NCBI GenBank assembly: GCA_023055355.1
Contig: JALJCS010000020.1
Span: forward strand, 5,811,001-5,875,000
DNA length: 64,000 nt
Reading direction: 5' to 3'
DNA from: Agelaius tricolor
Lineage: Eukaryota > Chordata > Aves > Passeriformes > Icteridae
Shown here: piece after piece, positions 1 through 15,000 of the stretch
Position numbering within the stretch: the stretch's first letter is position 1
How the letters are laid out: each line of letters opens with the position of its first letter
The notes under the pieces: model-generated
Databases searched by the model: none
What the model saw: the letters and a program-made list of their open reading frames with translations, nothing else
Told to the model about the DNA's origin: nothing
Position numbers and translations under genes: made by a program

Positions 1-3000
1 TCTCCCTTCCTTTCCCCAGGCACTCTTGTAGGCTCCTTTCCAACTGGAGGGATCACAGGACAGGAAAGGTTGGTGGGCTTCTTTCTTGCAGAACTGGCCA
101 CAGTCCACACCCAGGCATCTGTTAGAGAGCTCACTAATGCTCTTTCATAGCAAATTTGGCCAGTAAACCTGGTAACAGCTGCACGAGCTGTGCCTGTGAT
201 CCATACAATTAATTTGCAAGGCTGTCATTGTTCATCACTAGATGACAGCAATGCACTTCTGAGCATGCCTTGAGCTGCTACTGGGGGCACCTCTCCAATG
301 GCTCTGCCACTTGATTCCCTGCAGTAATCACAGCTCCTCCAGGAAATGCTGTGAAGAGGATGCACTTGGGGAGATAACTCTGCATGGATGAGGTGCCACA
401 GCCCCAAAGGAAGAGGAGGCATCAGTTCAGGGGAATACAGATGAAAATAAACAGTGGTGGAGCTCAGGATTTATCCCAAAGAAGAGACTGATATTGGCTC
501 TCCTCTCATCACCGCAGGGACAGAGAAATGACTTTGCCACATCCACAGCACCAGTGCTGCTGCAACACAGGGCAGAGACACGGAAAGAGAAGCTTCCAAC
601 CATTCCATAAAACTCTCCCTGCCAGGGATACACATGCTGGCTGCAGAAAACAGGTACCACAGGAGGAGTGAAACCACGGAGATGGGGATGGAGGAAGTAG
701 GAAAAACAAATCAGAGTGGGTGCATGACCAATTCACAACCAAACACTGCTTCAGTTGGAGCAAGTATCATTTAATCCTCCAATCTCCATAGGAAGGCAGC
801 CTATAAATTTAGTTGCATACATATATATGTACACCCACATTCACATAAATCCTTGTGTGAGAACAGAGCATGAATATGTGCAGCTTTAGTAATTCCTTGC
901 CCTTCTGGCAAGAGAAGAATAATTTTTTGTTTTTTATGCCTATGAAATGCCATTTATTTACACACAGTTTTTTCATACTGCCTTTTTTCCTTCTCACCTG
1001 AAATTTTGCCTTTGCTGTATAGTTTTTCACTTATGATAATTATTTTAATTCTGAAATAAGCTTTAGGGTAGACAGTCTTACTGAATATAAATGAAGCCCT
1101 TGGCCATTTGAGGTCATTAGACACTCCATGACAAGAAAATTATTTATGAGCAAGAGAAGTTAGTTTTCTCTTCCTGCAAGGAATAAATTGATCCCTGGTA
1201 AGGGGAAAAAAACCCCATAGAAACCAACCAAACATAAAAACATCACCAAAAACTCCCCCAACAACCCCCCAAACAAATACAAAGAAACACCACCCCTTCC
1301 AAACCAAAACAGCAAGAAAAAAAAAAATCTCCAAAAAATAACCCCCAGCTATAAAAGTACAGGGATAGGCTCAATTGAGAAAAAGGAAAGACTTCTGTTT
1401 GCATTGCTTCTGAAATAATTTCTCTGGATTATCCACTCACAGCTGTCAGGGAACCCAGCCTCGTTTCTCTCTCACTTTAATATAATAATCTATGGTTATT
1501 TCCTTCTGGAGTGGGATCATCAACTAACAAGCTGGTCATTTTGTCCTAGTGGAAGCCATCAGCCAGAATTGCTCATCCTGCATAAAATATCTTTATAGAG
1601 TTCTCATTACTACAAGAAGAAAATCTTCTTAAAAGAGCTTATTAAAGGAAACTGCCAGTTCAGACATTCACCTTCATGACTCTCATAAAAGTCCCTTTTT
1701 TACCAAAGTGAGGGAAGTGGAGAAGGTAATAAACATACAAGCAGTATTAATGTAATGAGTTTTGATGACTGACTGGGAAGAAAAAAAAAATAGCAATTTT
1801 CAGCCCCACAGTTCCTTGTAAGGTCTAAGAGGACCCAGTCTGACTTCCCACAAGGCAAAGTCCAGAGATCAGAAGGCAGAACAGAAAGCAGCAGTGGCTG
1901 CTCCAGGAGATAAACGCCCTATGCTACTTTGGCTTTGATTTGTCTAGCCAGATGAAAAAGAAGTGGGCTGTTTTCTTCAAGAGAAATAGAAGGGGTTACC
2001 AGAAGTTGAATCCTCGAACTTTTAGCAAAGCAGTGAAAATAAGTTTCTGTAGAATGGGAATGCTTTAAATGAATGTCATCCTAGAATAGCCCCACCCTCT
2101 TCAGAACTAACCTAGTTAGTTCTTCAGTAAATGAACCCAGGTGGCTTTAAAGTCAAGATATCTTTTCAAACTGAGCACTCTCCTCTGGTTTTATGATTGT
2201 GCACAACTTGTGCTGCTTCATCCATCAGTGCAACACGTGTTCCAGCAGCCCAGTACCTCACTGCAGAGCTCCCTCACGCTTTTTGTGCACTTCCATTCTC
2301 CCTCCTCCTGTGAAATTCCCTGCCCTGTGTTCACTCCTCTCCCCACCAGCAGCTGCATTTGTCCCTCAGCCCAGCTGCTGGTCTGCAGGAAATCTCTGTT
2401 CCAGCAAGGATGACGCTCATTCCCACACATTCAGTACCTTGTATCTTGGAGAATGAAGTTCCTTAAGAAAACAGGAGAAAATTCACTGTGCTTAAAGGAT
2501 TCTAATGACTGGTGGGGGACTGGCTGCTCCCTGAAATGAAAGGGAATGTGGAACCAGCCTCAACTTTTGCAGCTCTTCAGGGAAGGGTTGTTGTTTTCCC
2601 TCTTTAAATAAATTTCGAGCAGACGACAGGTGAACTCTAACTGCAACTCCCTCTGTAGGCAATAAAGCATCTGATGGAATTTCTGCACATCTGTGAGTCA
2701 AGTGATATGGATTAATCAACATATATCATCATCTCCATGGAAGGTATTAAAGCCTCCCCTGGACTGCTGTGCAAGTACATCCTCTTGGCATTATTTTGAT
2801 ATTCATATCTCAGCCTTTATTTGTTCCTCATCTTTTGGGGTGATGGATGAAGATTAGAAAAAAAAAAATCTCAGGGAAGAGTTTTCATTTGAAAAATATT
2901 TGCTCTAACCTTGCACACTGTATGTCAGGGCTGATAAAACCAGATTAATTTTCTCCATTGGTTTTCATTCATGGGATGGTAGGAAAAACTGGCTGGTCAC

Positions 3001-6000
3001 TTCTTGACATTTTCCATCTCCACACCTCCAAATGGAAAAGGTGTAAAAGTGACATTTCTTTTCAGAGAAAAGGTTTGATTTACCATAAAAATCTCCAGTA
3101 AGTGCTTTGTAATTAGGAGAAAGTTCATTTTAACTTACAATGGGAATTTGGAAAAATGTGACTGCAAGTTAATTTTGCCAATATGAAAATGTGAAGCTGA
3201 GATCCTCTGAAATGGTTGAAATTCACATAACAGTGTCTTCCAAACTTCATTGAGGTGGGAAGTTCAGTAAACATCAGTTGTGGTTTGTAAGTTTGAAAAT
3301 ATATAGTTTTTATCCAGTAGAATACATTTAAATAAAAATGGATCAAAGATCACAGAACTATAAAGGAAGCAGTGTTTGCCTCAACACAGATATAATTTTA
3401 TTAAATCATAGAAATACTGGAAATATCAGTGTTGATCTAAAATTTTGGCTTTAACAGCATCTCCCACTGAGTCTTGAGACACTCTTGCAAGTTTTGGAGG
3501 ACTTGCTTGAAAGAACAGCAGCCTGTTCTTTGATACCACTTGGGCTTTCCTGTCTCAGACTGATCTCAGCCAACTTTCTCTAAAACTCAGTTTTGTCAAA
3601 AAAGCCCAGCCAAACTGAAACACAATTTAAACCATGATATAATAGTAAGTCTTCAAATTCCACTCTGAATTTATCCAGAGCCTCTTTTTATATGACTTAG
3701 TGTTTTCACTCTCATCAACATCATTCTCCAGCTCAATTACCTATTTCTTATATTTCTAGTTCCTCCTAGATGAATCTTCTGCACCTTAAAACTACTTTTC
3801 AGCCAACCTGGCTAAACAAATGGGTCTATTCATCAACTTATCTTCCGAAATGTTCCCAATTATGAACGTGGTTCAAATGCCAGATCAAATCTTTCTAAAT
3901 AAGCCTCCTCATCAATCTTTGTGGGTAAACATCTGTCACACACCTAAGTAAATGGAGGGAAAAGGAGATTTGTGGCCAGGCAGGTACTTGCTGTACTCAA
4001 TTTCTCCTCACTGGCTCATCCCTCTGGGTTCTGCAGCTTGGCAGGGGCAGGAGGCACATTTGTAGCAGCCAGCTCTGCATTTGGGAAGGTTTGCTAATGC
4101 CCTTCTTATGGCTGTGTGAGGACACAAAGTCACAAGGGAGGTGTTTTAAGACAGGCACAAATACCTGATCAGATGCCACCAGCAGCAGGACATGCTGGAT
4201 AACAAGGACATCCCAGGGAGAAGAATGCCCAAGTCCAAATCTAGCCATGATCAGAGCAGCTACAAGAGCTGGTGAAGATGTTTAACCCTGCCACAGAGCA
4301 GCAGCCAAGCCCTAACAAAGAGAGCTCAGAGTTTAATTTCTGCAGGTGCTGCACTGCAGCAAGGGCTGCAGGTACCAGAGCAGCTGGTGCTACCAGTGCT
4401 GGAGAGAAGCCACTGGACTCAGCAAACTCATTTTTTACATTACAAGCTCTTACACAACTCCCTCAGCCAATTCTCACGTGTACTTTTCTGCTTAAATCAG
4501 TGGCACGATGAGGAAGGACTTGCCTTGTGGCAGGATTGTGGTTTGAGGAAGGGGCATTAAGGAATCTCACAGGCCCCCAAAGCCCTGCTGCTCCACCTCA
4601 GCAGCTTGCTTCCTTTACACTGGCAATCCACATCTCTACTGCTTGTCAGCAACAGAATAAAACAGGGCATCTTTAGCAGCAACAATGTACCCTAATTAGA
4701 ATTTTAAAAGAAATTACTTGCTTAAGAGCTCACTCAACACTATTAGGAATACTCATTACTTTTTGTTACAGAATGGGAGTATTTTGGTAGTGACAGCCTC
4801 TTTTGACTAAATTTCTCTCTGCATCCTGACAGTGTAATGTTGATTTAGCACTATGCCTGTCAGTTATGTTAGAATGATAATTCTGTCTTCCAGCTGGGGA
4901 ATAAAGCTTTAATAAAAATATTTATGGAACATATGATTTTTCTTAATGATGCCTAAGTTGGGCAGGCTCAACTTACAGTAGCTAAACAAAATGCCACCCA
5001 AAACAATTAAAATCAATTCTTTTCAATCAATCAGCAGTTAGACTTGAAGCATTAGCAAATGCCAAACTGGGAGCACTTAGAGCAAAGTCACTGAAATTAA
5101 AGCAGCATCAGGGAAAAGATGTACTAATCAGCAATCTGAAAGGACTGCTCTGCTACTGCTTGGACATCTGCACCCTTAATTCCTTATGCTGCTTTGGTTG
5201 GGTCTTTTTGAATCAAATGCTCAAAAAGTCACTGCTTAGCAGTTCCCAGAAAGTGACATTTAAAAATGTGGTCAGGGGAAATAAAGTGAAATACAACAGA
5301 CAAGGCTCAGCAAAAGAGCCCATTCATCTTTCACAAATGAGCAGGTGGAGAAACCAGGGCAGACTTACAAACACAGACAAAGGAGGAGCCAACTGAGCAA
5401 ACCAAGAACATATGGTGCAGAGCTGCCATTTGCACCATCTGCCTCCATTTGCCATGGAAATGCCAGACATGGGAGTAAATCCATCTCTTGAGCAGTGGTT
5501 GGACAGCCCCTCATTCCACAGGGAATGCAGCTCCCTGAAACAAGACATTCCTCCAAGAACTATTCTTGTTTACTTATGAAAAACTTGTTTTAACTTTTGG
5601 CTGCTCTCATCTAAAGCCTTTCTATCCTGCTTCCATCCAAACTGAACATCTCACAAAACTTAACTGGCAGCCCTAAAATCAGGAATAGCTGCTGGAACAA
5701 CTAAAGCAATCTTTGCAGTTGGCTGAAAGTCATCTGAGACTGTTTACAATATTCACAGAAATGTCGACTAAAAAAACCCCAAAACAAACTAAAAATCAGT
5801 TTCATCAGCAGTAACATGTTTACAACTTGAATGTTTTTATTTATCCAAGAACCAGCAAAGAAAATCAGTGAAAAGGATGAAATGAATCCTGTTTCCCCAG
5901 GGCTGAGGATATTTTAGAGGCAGATTTCTCCAAGTTTCTCCATAGGAGAAACTGAAGATGATAGCCAAGCCTGATACCACAATCCTATTCTTCAAAGTGG

Positions 6001-9000
6001 AAATACTCATCAAAAAACTTTTGAAAAAGAGCAGCATTTTCCTGGCAGCTAATCAAGTAAGAACTACTGTTTTTCTCTAGGAATGACCAATTCATTGTTT
6101 CAATGTCAGCTTTTATTTGGGGAATACACCACAGTACATCAATGAAGATGTGCAGGCATGCAAACTATTCTTTCTGACAACTGTCATCTTCAATTACTGT
6201 TTTCCTGCCTACCTCAGCCTTCTCGTCTTAACCTGTTGTAGTGAATTCTAAAATCCCCCTTGGGACTCTGCCATAGTGTAACAGTTCCTGGCAAGAAGGG
6301 ATTCCAGCCTGTCTCAATTAGATCTGTGACTTGGTGCACTCATCACACAAATGCACAGCAGCAGCTGTGGAGAGTGAAAGTAGAATAAAACACACATGCA
6401 CAAGTGCAGCCCAGAGACACATTTCTGTGCATTTCTAAGCTGAATTGCTGTAAATTAAAAATTATATTTAAAATTACTCCTGAGTTTTTAGCCAGCAAGC
6501 AAGTTCAGCAGAATCTCACCCAGAGATATTAAAAGAGGCAGCAGCAGTTCCACTGGTGGAAACCAAATGAGGGCTGAGTTTTGATGCAATAGGAGCACAC
6601 ATGGACCAGGAACAGAGACCAGGAAGCTACTATAGCACTGAACTAATCTCAAATCCCTGTGAAAAATCCATTGGGAGTTGAAACAACATTAATCCATTTC
6701 AAGTGCTTGGAAATCAATCAATAGATTTGTACTATTGGCAAGGCTCAGCCCACATCTTCTGAAAGAGCTGCAGATTTGCTTTGGAGAATAGCAGCTTTAT
6801 CTTTTCAGGAGAAAATTTTGTTTAGCTTCAGGTTCAAGGAATACCCTCTGAGAATAGAGATCAGCCTGATCTTCAGCCAGATGTCTGCCATGAAAAGACA
6901 GAGGCACTTCCTCTGGGTGGGTGTCATTGGTACACCCAGAGGCTTAGAAGGGTCTCCACAGCAAGACAGCTCAGTTTTTGTTCTGCAGGTGATGCAATTC
7001 TTGTGCTTCTTGCAGTGTAACCTGGACCACACAGGCCTTGAGGAGTCAGAGCACTTGTGTTGGAAGAATTTTAAGTACCCTTACAGTTATTCCAAATATG
7101 AGCCAGAAAGCTGCTGCATACACATGCCCCAATGTCAGTGGGACAATATATGATATACTAAACTGTCCTGAATCCCAGAACATAGGAAAATACAAGAACT
7201 TTTAAGCACCATTTAATTCTCTTTCCTTCACACCCAAATTGCCTATTCTGTTTAAGAACAGATTGCTACTTTCCCAGTTTCTTCACAATAAATCTTCATT
7301 ACAATCTGATCGATACATGACCCTTGTCCCCTTGCAATCAACTTTGCCAATAGTTCCAGATGCATGATCAATGCCTGTATTGAAGCTTTTCCCACTTTGC
7401 TGTTAGTTACACTTGTAGCACACCCCCTCACTCATGTTTACAGGTTGCTGATGTAAACTTCACACACACCCAGCCCTGCAGGATCTCAGTTTTCCTTGGG
7501 AAAGGTGATGGCTTTATAACTGAGAAATTATTGAGAATATTACTGTCTTCACAACAATCAAAACAAGTAGATTCCATGAAAGAATAACTCTGCGTGATTT
7601 TATTTCAACATTAAATCAGAAAACCAGGAAAATTGTGAGACTGTACAGTAATTAAAGTCATGAAAAGCTTTCATATTCTTATTTGCTACATTTTCCTACC
7701 TTGCTTTGGTCACCAGGAAGTTGTAGTTACTCTGCTTTAAATGGCAGCTTCCAGTGCTCATTTATATACACACACTGCACACTGCCACACTTACAGGTGT
7801 GAAATTCTCTGCTGCTATCAGCTGCCTTTTTTTGACTCAATAGACACCACCATAAATTGTCCTATTCTGTCTTAGTTAAGGCTAATCTCCTGCCTTACAG
7901 TTATCACAGGCAGCAACATTTAATTACCCACCTGAATTTATTCATTTTCATTTAGGCCTGCTGCACCTCCAGCATGCTGTGACTGATGTGGTCCAGGAAG
8001 AAATTTGCTCTAAAGAAGAGTAAGAGTCCTTGGCATTTGTAAGGCAGTTATCACCATCAGGTGCTTTCACTGAAATCACAGGGCAAACTGCTCCTTACAA
8101 CTGCAATTCATACCAAGCCTGATTTCCAACACGATGTAAATTCAATGTATCATGTTGGACTGTAGAAGAATCCATTTGCCTGCCTGGTTTCAAGGTTCAT
8201 CTTCATTAGGACTTAAACTCCACGGTTAGCTACAATAAATCAGCTCTACCAAAAAAAAAGGCTCTGGTAGCAGCAGGTTTCCAGTCTTTGTTTCAAATCA
8301 TCTCTACCTGTAATTAATGCTTCATCATTGTCCTTGAGGGAGAGCATCTGTTTTCACAGATCATGCTAATGCTTGGTTAAATACAACCATCTTTACTGTT
8401 CCCCAAAACATATTTGGCAGATCTTAAAAACAGATTGTATCAGATTTTTCAGGAGGTTTTTACAACTGCTTTCCTAGACACTTTATCATTCCCTTTGCAG
8501 GTCTCAAGCAATGCTTTTTTCCTTTTCATTAACTGACAAGGAATTCCATCCTACTTCCACTGCCTGGAGACAGAGCTGCAGTATAGACCATTATCATTAT
8601 TATGTTATCATTATTCTCAATTACAGTAAACCACAGTCACAAACAGTGCATAATATTAGCAGCCCACTTATTAGTACAGGGGAAAGTAAAGGGTGAAGAT
8701 AATTAGTAAAGGGATACCAAAACTTGCAGCAAGCACATATTCCTCAGTGCAAGAGTTTCAAGCCCATTCTGTCCTTGAGGAGAGGCCTTAGCCTACAGAC
8801 AGAATGCAGAAAGGGCAGTAACTCCAACCACAATTTGCTTAACCCCTTCCTTTCCTTATCAGCCCAGCTCAGCTACAAAGACACAACTCATGGTCAGTGA
8901 TCATGTGTCATAAGAGACCTGAGTGCCTTTTTTTTTTTGTAGTTGTATTTCTTTTATTCTACAAAACAGTGATGCTTTCCCTGATCTCTACCATTTCACC

Positions 9001-12000
9001 ACGAAGCACAAAAGACAGACCATGGCCTAACAGGGCAATCCCATGCAACACCAGCAAAAGACACAGATTATTTTCCCACTGCTGTGCAGGAAAACAGCAG
9101 CTGGGAACTCCAAGCTTATGGGGCCTGGCTAAGCTCTCATGAGCCTGAGGTAGGAGCACAAACGGCAGGGCAGGCTCTGATTCACCTTCTGCAGTGACAG
9201 CTGCCTGGGCTTCAGTGGCTCACACCACCTTTCTGCCCTCCCTACACTGCAGGCAGAATGGGGATAAACAACAGGGATGTAGCAGCTGTGGGATGTAACT
9301 CCTGCATGCAGCCTAAGCCTGTGCAATTGCTGTGAACACATCATAGAAATCTCATTCATTAACACAAATTACAAGTATTTGCTTGCCCCACTGTAGGTAG
9401 AATAAGGCTGGCTCAGAATTTCATCCCTCTAATGGTTAAGAGCCACCATTTTGCTGTACATTACTAAGAGAAGCACTGGGAATTAATAAACACCACACTG
9501 ATCTCCACTGTTACAGATCTGCTGAAATAAAAGAAGATATTTAACAGCCAATATCCCATGTTTCTGGGAGATGCTTAACACCTACTTCCCATCATTTCAC
9601 TCTACAAGTTGTGGTACTTTGAAGTAAGGTCACAGCACCAGCACCTTCAGAAAACTCCCAGCTTAGACAGATCATAAGAATGTAATATTCTTGAGATGTT
9701 TTAGTCTGATATAGGATTAAAAAGAGCACAGACTCCAGGAACTGTTGGTTAGGGCATTTGGGGTTGAGCCAACACAAATCCATTGTCAAGACAGAAATTA
9801 TATTTTAACTGCAAAGTGAAAGAGGATAATTCTAATGATAAGAGATTACAAAGGCAACAGTCTTAGAATCAAATAATCATATTGCCAGCAGAACCATTTT
9901 ATGGAAAGTATAGCTCATGATAGAGTTTGATAAATAGCACCTCATTAGCAGAGACTCAAGGAGCCAGAGGTTAGTGGGAGTTAGAGTCCAGCCAGATTTG
10001 TAACATCGTTTTCAAATTAAACCATTCATTTAAAACAGCCAGCCAAACTAAAAGCTGAGTTTTACACTTCCTGTACATTTGCTACCCTAATCAGGTACCA
10101 GCCATCATTTTCTCCCCAGTATACTGCAAAAAGAATGATTTTCCCTCTCGCCCTTTTACATTTATACGATTGTCTGGTGTTTTCAGGTAAAAGCTTTAAT
10201 TGTCAGTACGTGGCAAGTGTAACAATGGGGGAATTTGCACATCTGATGTTCCTTAAACAGGAAGCAAGCCTGGCAATCCAATTAGCTGCCTTTCATGGTA
10301 ACTCTAATTTCTAACCTTGGGTAAAGCTCTTTCATGTAAACCACTTTGTGCTCTGATCTCCCAGTGTGCCTGGCATTTATTTGTCACTGTCAAAAAATAA
10401 TACCAGAAACTAACATACTTTAACTCTGAAAGTTAAAAAGTAAGGGTATTACACATGCAGCTGATAACAGCATTCACAATCCCATTCCAAGCTTCTATTG
10501 GATTAGTCATTGTACAGAAAAGGATAATTGAGCAATAAAATGACAGGGATTTCTGTTAGGGAAGAGTCTGTTATGAATTCAGACACCCAAAAAAGAGCAG
10601 GAGCAAGCTAAGAAGATTCCAAGTCATCTCAGTAAGAGAGCAGAAAAAGCAGCAAGTGATCTCCCACCAGTGGTCCAGCTCCAGCAGACAGAGTGACAAG
10701 CTCATGCTCTGGAGCCTCAAACTGTTTTGAGCAGAAAGTGACAGCATTTAACTATAAGAGTACAGAGGAAGGAGAATATTAAGCTGTTGTCTCCTTCCAA
10801 CAATGACATTCAACTAATCATTACTTCAGAAATTGTGAAGGCAATTTCTGTTTAATTCTTTCAGACATTCCCATCTGACTCTGAGTTACACCTGCAGGCG
10901 AACTCGTCTGAAACCTCTGAGGCAGTGAAAAGAGACTGCACAGACAACAGATCCTGGGAGCTACAAAGCTCCTCACTGGTTTTCCCTGAAAGGTTCCACA
11001 TGACAAGGATCACACACAGCACTCACACATCAAAGACTACCCCAGCACCAGGCACAAGTTTTAAAGCTTACTGCAGCACATAAATACCACCTACCTCCCA
11101 TCCTGGTGTCTTAACTTTGACTTGAGGCTTTGAATCCACATCAGGACTTTCCTCTTTGATTCAAACAAAGCAGTAAGGGCATATGTACTTTGCTATCAGC
11201 ACATAAAATGATCCTTTGCCTTTTATCAAATTAGGCTTGTTTTATTGTAAGACTACTGAGTGACCCTTAGAGAATGAATAAGCTTTTCCCTTCCCTTCAT
11301 GTATCTATATACACATCAGGTTAATATTTGATGCAGAATTAGGTCCTAAAACAAAGAATTCCAAAAGCTAACAAATAAAAAATAAAGCAAACAAAATAAA
11401 AGACCAGGCAAAAAAAAAATTATAAGGGAAAACAAAATGTTCATAGCCCTTATGAACTCACCAGCACGAGTTCCCCTGTAGAAGAAGGATAATTCAGTCC
11501 TCTGCACAGCTGACAGGAGCTGCCTCAAAAGCAGTCAGCAGCTCTCAATTTTTTTTTATTCCTGGAAGTTCTGCGTATTACAATATTTTACTTCTCTGAA
11601 ACAAAGTTAAGAGTACTCTTACATACAACAAGAACAGAACAAAAATAATTTTTCCTTTCTCCAGAATTTTTCTCTAAGCTCTTAACAGATTTAAAGAACA
11701 GAGCAGCTCAACCACCATCCGTTTGTATTGCTAAAGGCACCTGTTTACCAAATGCTAATTGAGGTTAATCAGACATCAATTAGGAGAGGAGGCATTTTCA
11801 CCTTTTTGGACCAAAATCCTCAGTAGCTGTAGCTTGTCCAATTACCCTGCTCTAACCAGAGAAGAAGCTGCCTGTCTGTCTGAAGTTACCTTCTGCCTTG
11901 CTGACCATTTCTATTTGTGGCACAGAGTTTGCAACTCGCAGTTGTTGACTTGTCTGTTGCAGTTACAGAATTATCTGTGTACAGTTTCTCTAGTAAATTC

Positions 12001-15000
12001 CTCCGGGTTAGTATTTTAAAACAAAATAAACATATTTTTGAAGTAGCACACAATTTTACTAAAGTGTTTTGTGAAAATCCTAAGTAATTTTTCTAATTAA
12101 AATGCTCTTTTGGTGAGGATAATCCCTCTTTGTAGGCAAGTCCTTTTTAACCATGAAAAGAAGTTCTTAACAGTGTCCATGCTCTCATAAATATTCTTAT
12201 ACTCCTTCTCAGATATTTAGCAGTGTTCTTGTTGTTTACACTTCATTTGTTTGCACTTTATTGAAACTGCAGTGGAAGCTGGCCTGCTGCTATGATCCAG
12301 ATCCTTCCTGGGTTCTCCTTCTACTCTGATAAAACATTAAATAATATCAAAAAAGAAGAGAAAACAAACGGAGAGTTTTGTTTCATGAAGCCATCCAAAT
12401 TTTCAATTTTCACAAATAAAAAGTCATCAAATTCTGGAATAAATAAAAATTAGCTCATTATTATAAAGATAAATTAACTCTAAGTGAATAATGTTGATAT
12501 CATGGGTGCCTGATTTGCAATAATTTACTCATTGAAGAACTGTAAGACAGACAATTTGCATTAGAATTGTTAAGTAATTCAATTATGGAATTACTATTGG
12601 GTGATTAAAGACTGAGAACAAATAACAAATAACTCTGAGTTCATTTTATTTATCTACTAGCTGCTAACTACATGACTTAGCAAGCAGTTTAATTAAACTT
12701 GTCCCCGTGGGAATTTATCTGGTATTGCTAAAAGTAAATATGTACAGGAATTCACCAAGGAATGACCTTGCTTTCCTAGGAATGGTTTGGGATTGGGAAG
12801 CAAGAACATGTCTTTTTTCAAAACCATTGGGACAAAAATCTTTCATGAACTTCAGGTTATAAAACCAAGAAGAAATATCCCCACACTCTCACTTGGGACT
12901 TTTATAAATAAATCCATAGAAAACCGGATGGAACACAGAAGAAAATAAAAATTGGACCATAAATCTGTGGCTGGCTTCTCACTCAACATGGGATTACAAA
13001 GAAAGAACAAATGCCTTGCTCATGTGCAAGGTTTTAGATCAAAGTGAAAACTCTTTGCGATCTGTTGGGAACCTGGCTTAGTCAAACAGGTATTTGGTGA
13101 GGTTCCAGGTTCCTCTTCTGGCAAAAGAGGATTTCCTTGCAGTTAGACACCCAGCTTCATGAACAGGCTACTCATGCTCCTTTGGGCTCCTCCTGGGCCC
13201 TAAACATTCCTTGGCTGTGCTCACTCTTGGGAGAAATGCAAGCTGGAAGCTGTTGTATTCTACACAGAGGCCAAATTGTAAAAATATCTTTATTTAATGC
13301 TCTCATCCTCTCATTTGTCCCTTTGGCACCCCAAGGTGATTGTTAATGAAAGTAACAATTCTGCAAAGTATTATTAAATTTGCTTAATGGGCAGCAATTT
13401 GCATTGAATGTGCATGTGTGGCGTGAACATTCACACAAATTCTCCAACACCACCAAAGTTATTGTCCAAGTCTTGGATTGCAGTTGTGCTTTTTGGCATG
13501 CTGGAGACCCCTTGGCAATGGCTGGGAAGCTGGAGTGTTTTGATCACTAATTATAACTCTGCCATAATTGCATTACTGGGTTATTGACTTCTCCCTCACC
13601 CCATCTCTTTAACTGAGTCTGTCATTACAGCCCTGATAGATTTTAACAGTTTTTTGGGGCATCTGCCTTTCAATAAATGCTCTGTACAGCACAAGCTATG
13701 ATGGGCCTGACTCCTCTAGTCATGCTACAGACCAAAAAATAAAAATCCAAGAATTTTTAATAACAGTAATCATAAGCATACAGTTGTGTCCCAAGGATAA
13801 AATATGGGCCAATGTATGTGTGCATTCAAACCTGGCATTCACAGTATTTTCCATTAAAACATGTTGGCAATTTAAATTTTTCTGGTCATTTTCTCTTATT
13901 GTACCAATCACATTTCTAATTTCTCCCAGGCTCTTCCAAGAAAATGATTTAACACACAGTGCAGATCTTCCATGTAAAAAAGACCAGAATTTTTTAATTA
14001 CAGTCATTTCAAGGGATCTAATAGCAATAAGGTTGCCATAAATGTTCAGAATCTAACAAGCTCCATAGCACTTTGCAAGGAGTAGCAATCATTCAGCAGA
14101 AATGTTAGAATGCCCTTTATTCGCTTTCTCTATTTCCCAGCAAGTATCCCAAGAGAATCATGAGTTTTAAATTTGCTCAGGCATGAAGGGATTGTGCTCC
14201 CCTTGAGCCTTTGTATTATGATAATGCATACATAAAGGTAAGTTTTATTAATTGGAGATCTATCCACAGGGGTTACTGCAACAAAGGAGGCAGGGGAAAG
14301 AGAACAGAATGGAAGAAGGAATGACCCTACTGTGCAATGATTCCAAGATCCAAAATTCAATCCTGATACACTCCCCTTTGAGCCTGCACCTCTTTACTTG
14401 TGCACTGATTTAATGTGAACTGTTCCAGGCAGCACTAACTTTCTACAATTCACTCCAATTTATCGTCTTTTTAAAAAAATCAATACTCCAGACTCACCTT
14501 TGTACTTATCTTAAGAATTGCTCCCAGGCAAGACTGGAATTCATTACTGTAGCCTTTGCATAAAAGTACTGTGAGTTCATGCTCTGTGCCTTCCTAACAG
14601 CTCTCACTGCCTTCTTAACACCAGGAGCACAGATGTGATAGATTTCTCACTATTTTCCTCATTGCTATCAAATTACATTATACTTCACTCTTTCTTATTT
14701 GTGTCATATCTGTGACTCCTCTCATTATTGCTTTCTTCTTATTTCTTTCCACATTTTAAAAGCTCAGGGACATAGCAGGAAGTGTTGATGGTGCCAGACT
14801 GCTTCTCCCATGTGCAAACATGAGTAACCTGTTGCAGATGTCTTCCCTCATCCCCAAAGACTGAGCTTTAGAGGTAAGCTTCTGCACTTTGGGAAACAAA
14901 AGCCTACATGACAAATGCCTTCTTGCTTTCCTATCAGCTAACCAGGCTTTAGAGGGAAGGAAGAAAATAAAACATGGTGTCAAAGCTGCTCTCCTGCCCC

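Noticed and set aside
6776..7153. 125-codon plus-strand frame
   Set aside because: Starts at a non-ATG codon, no recognisable domain, and no supporting neighbours.
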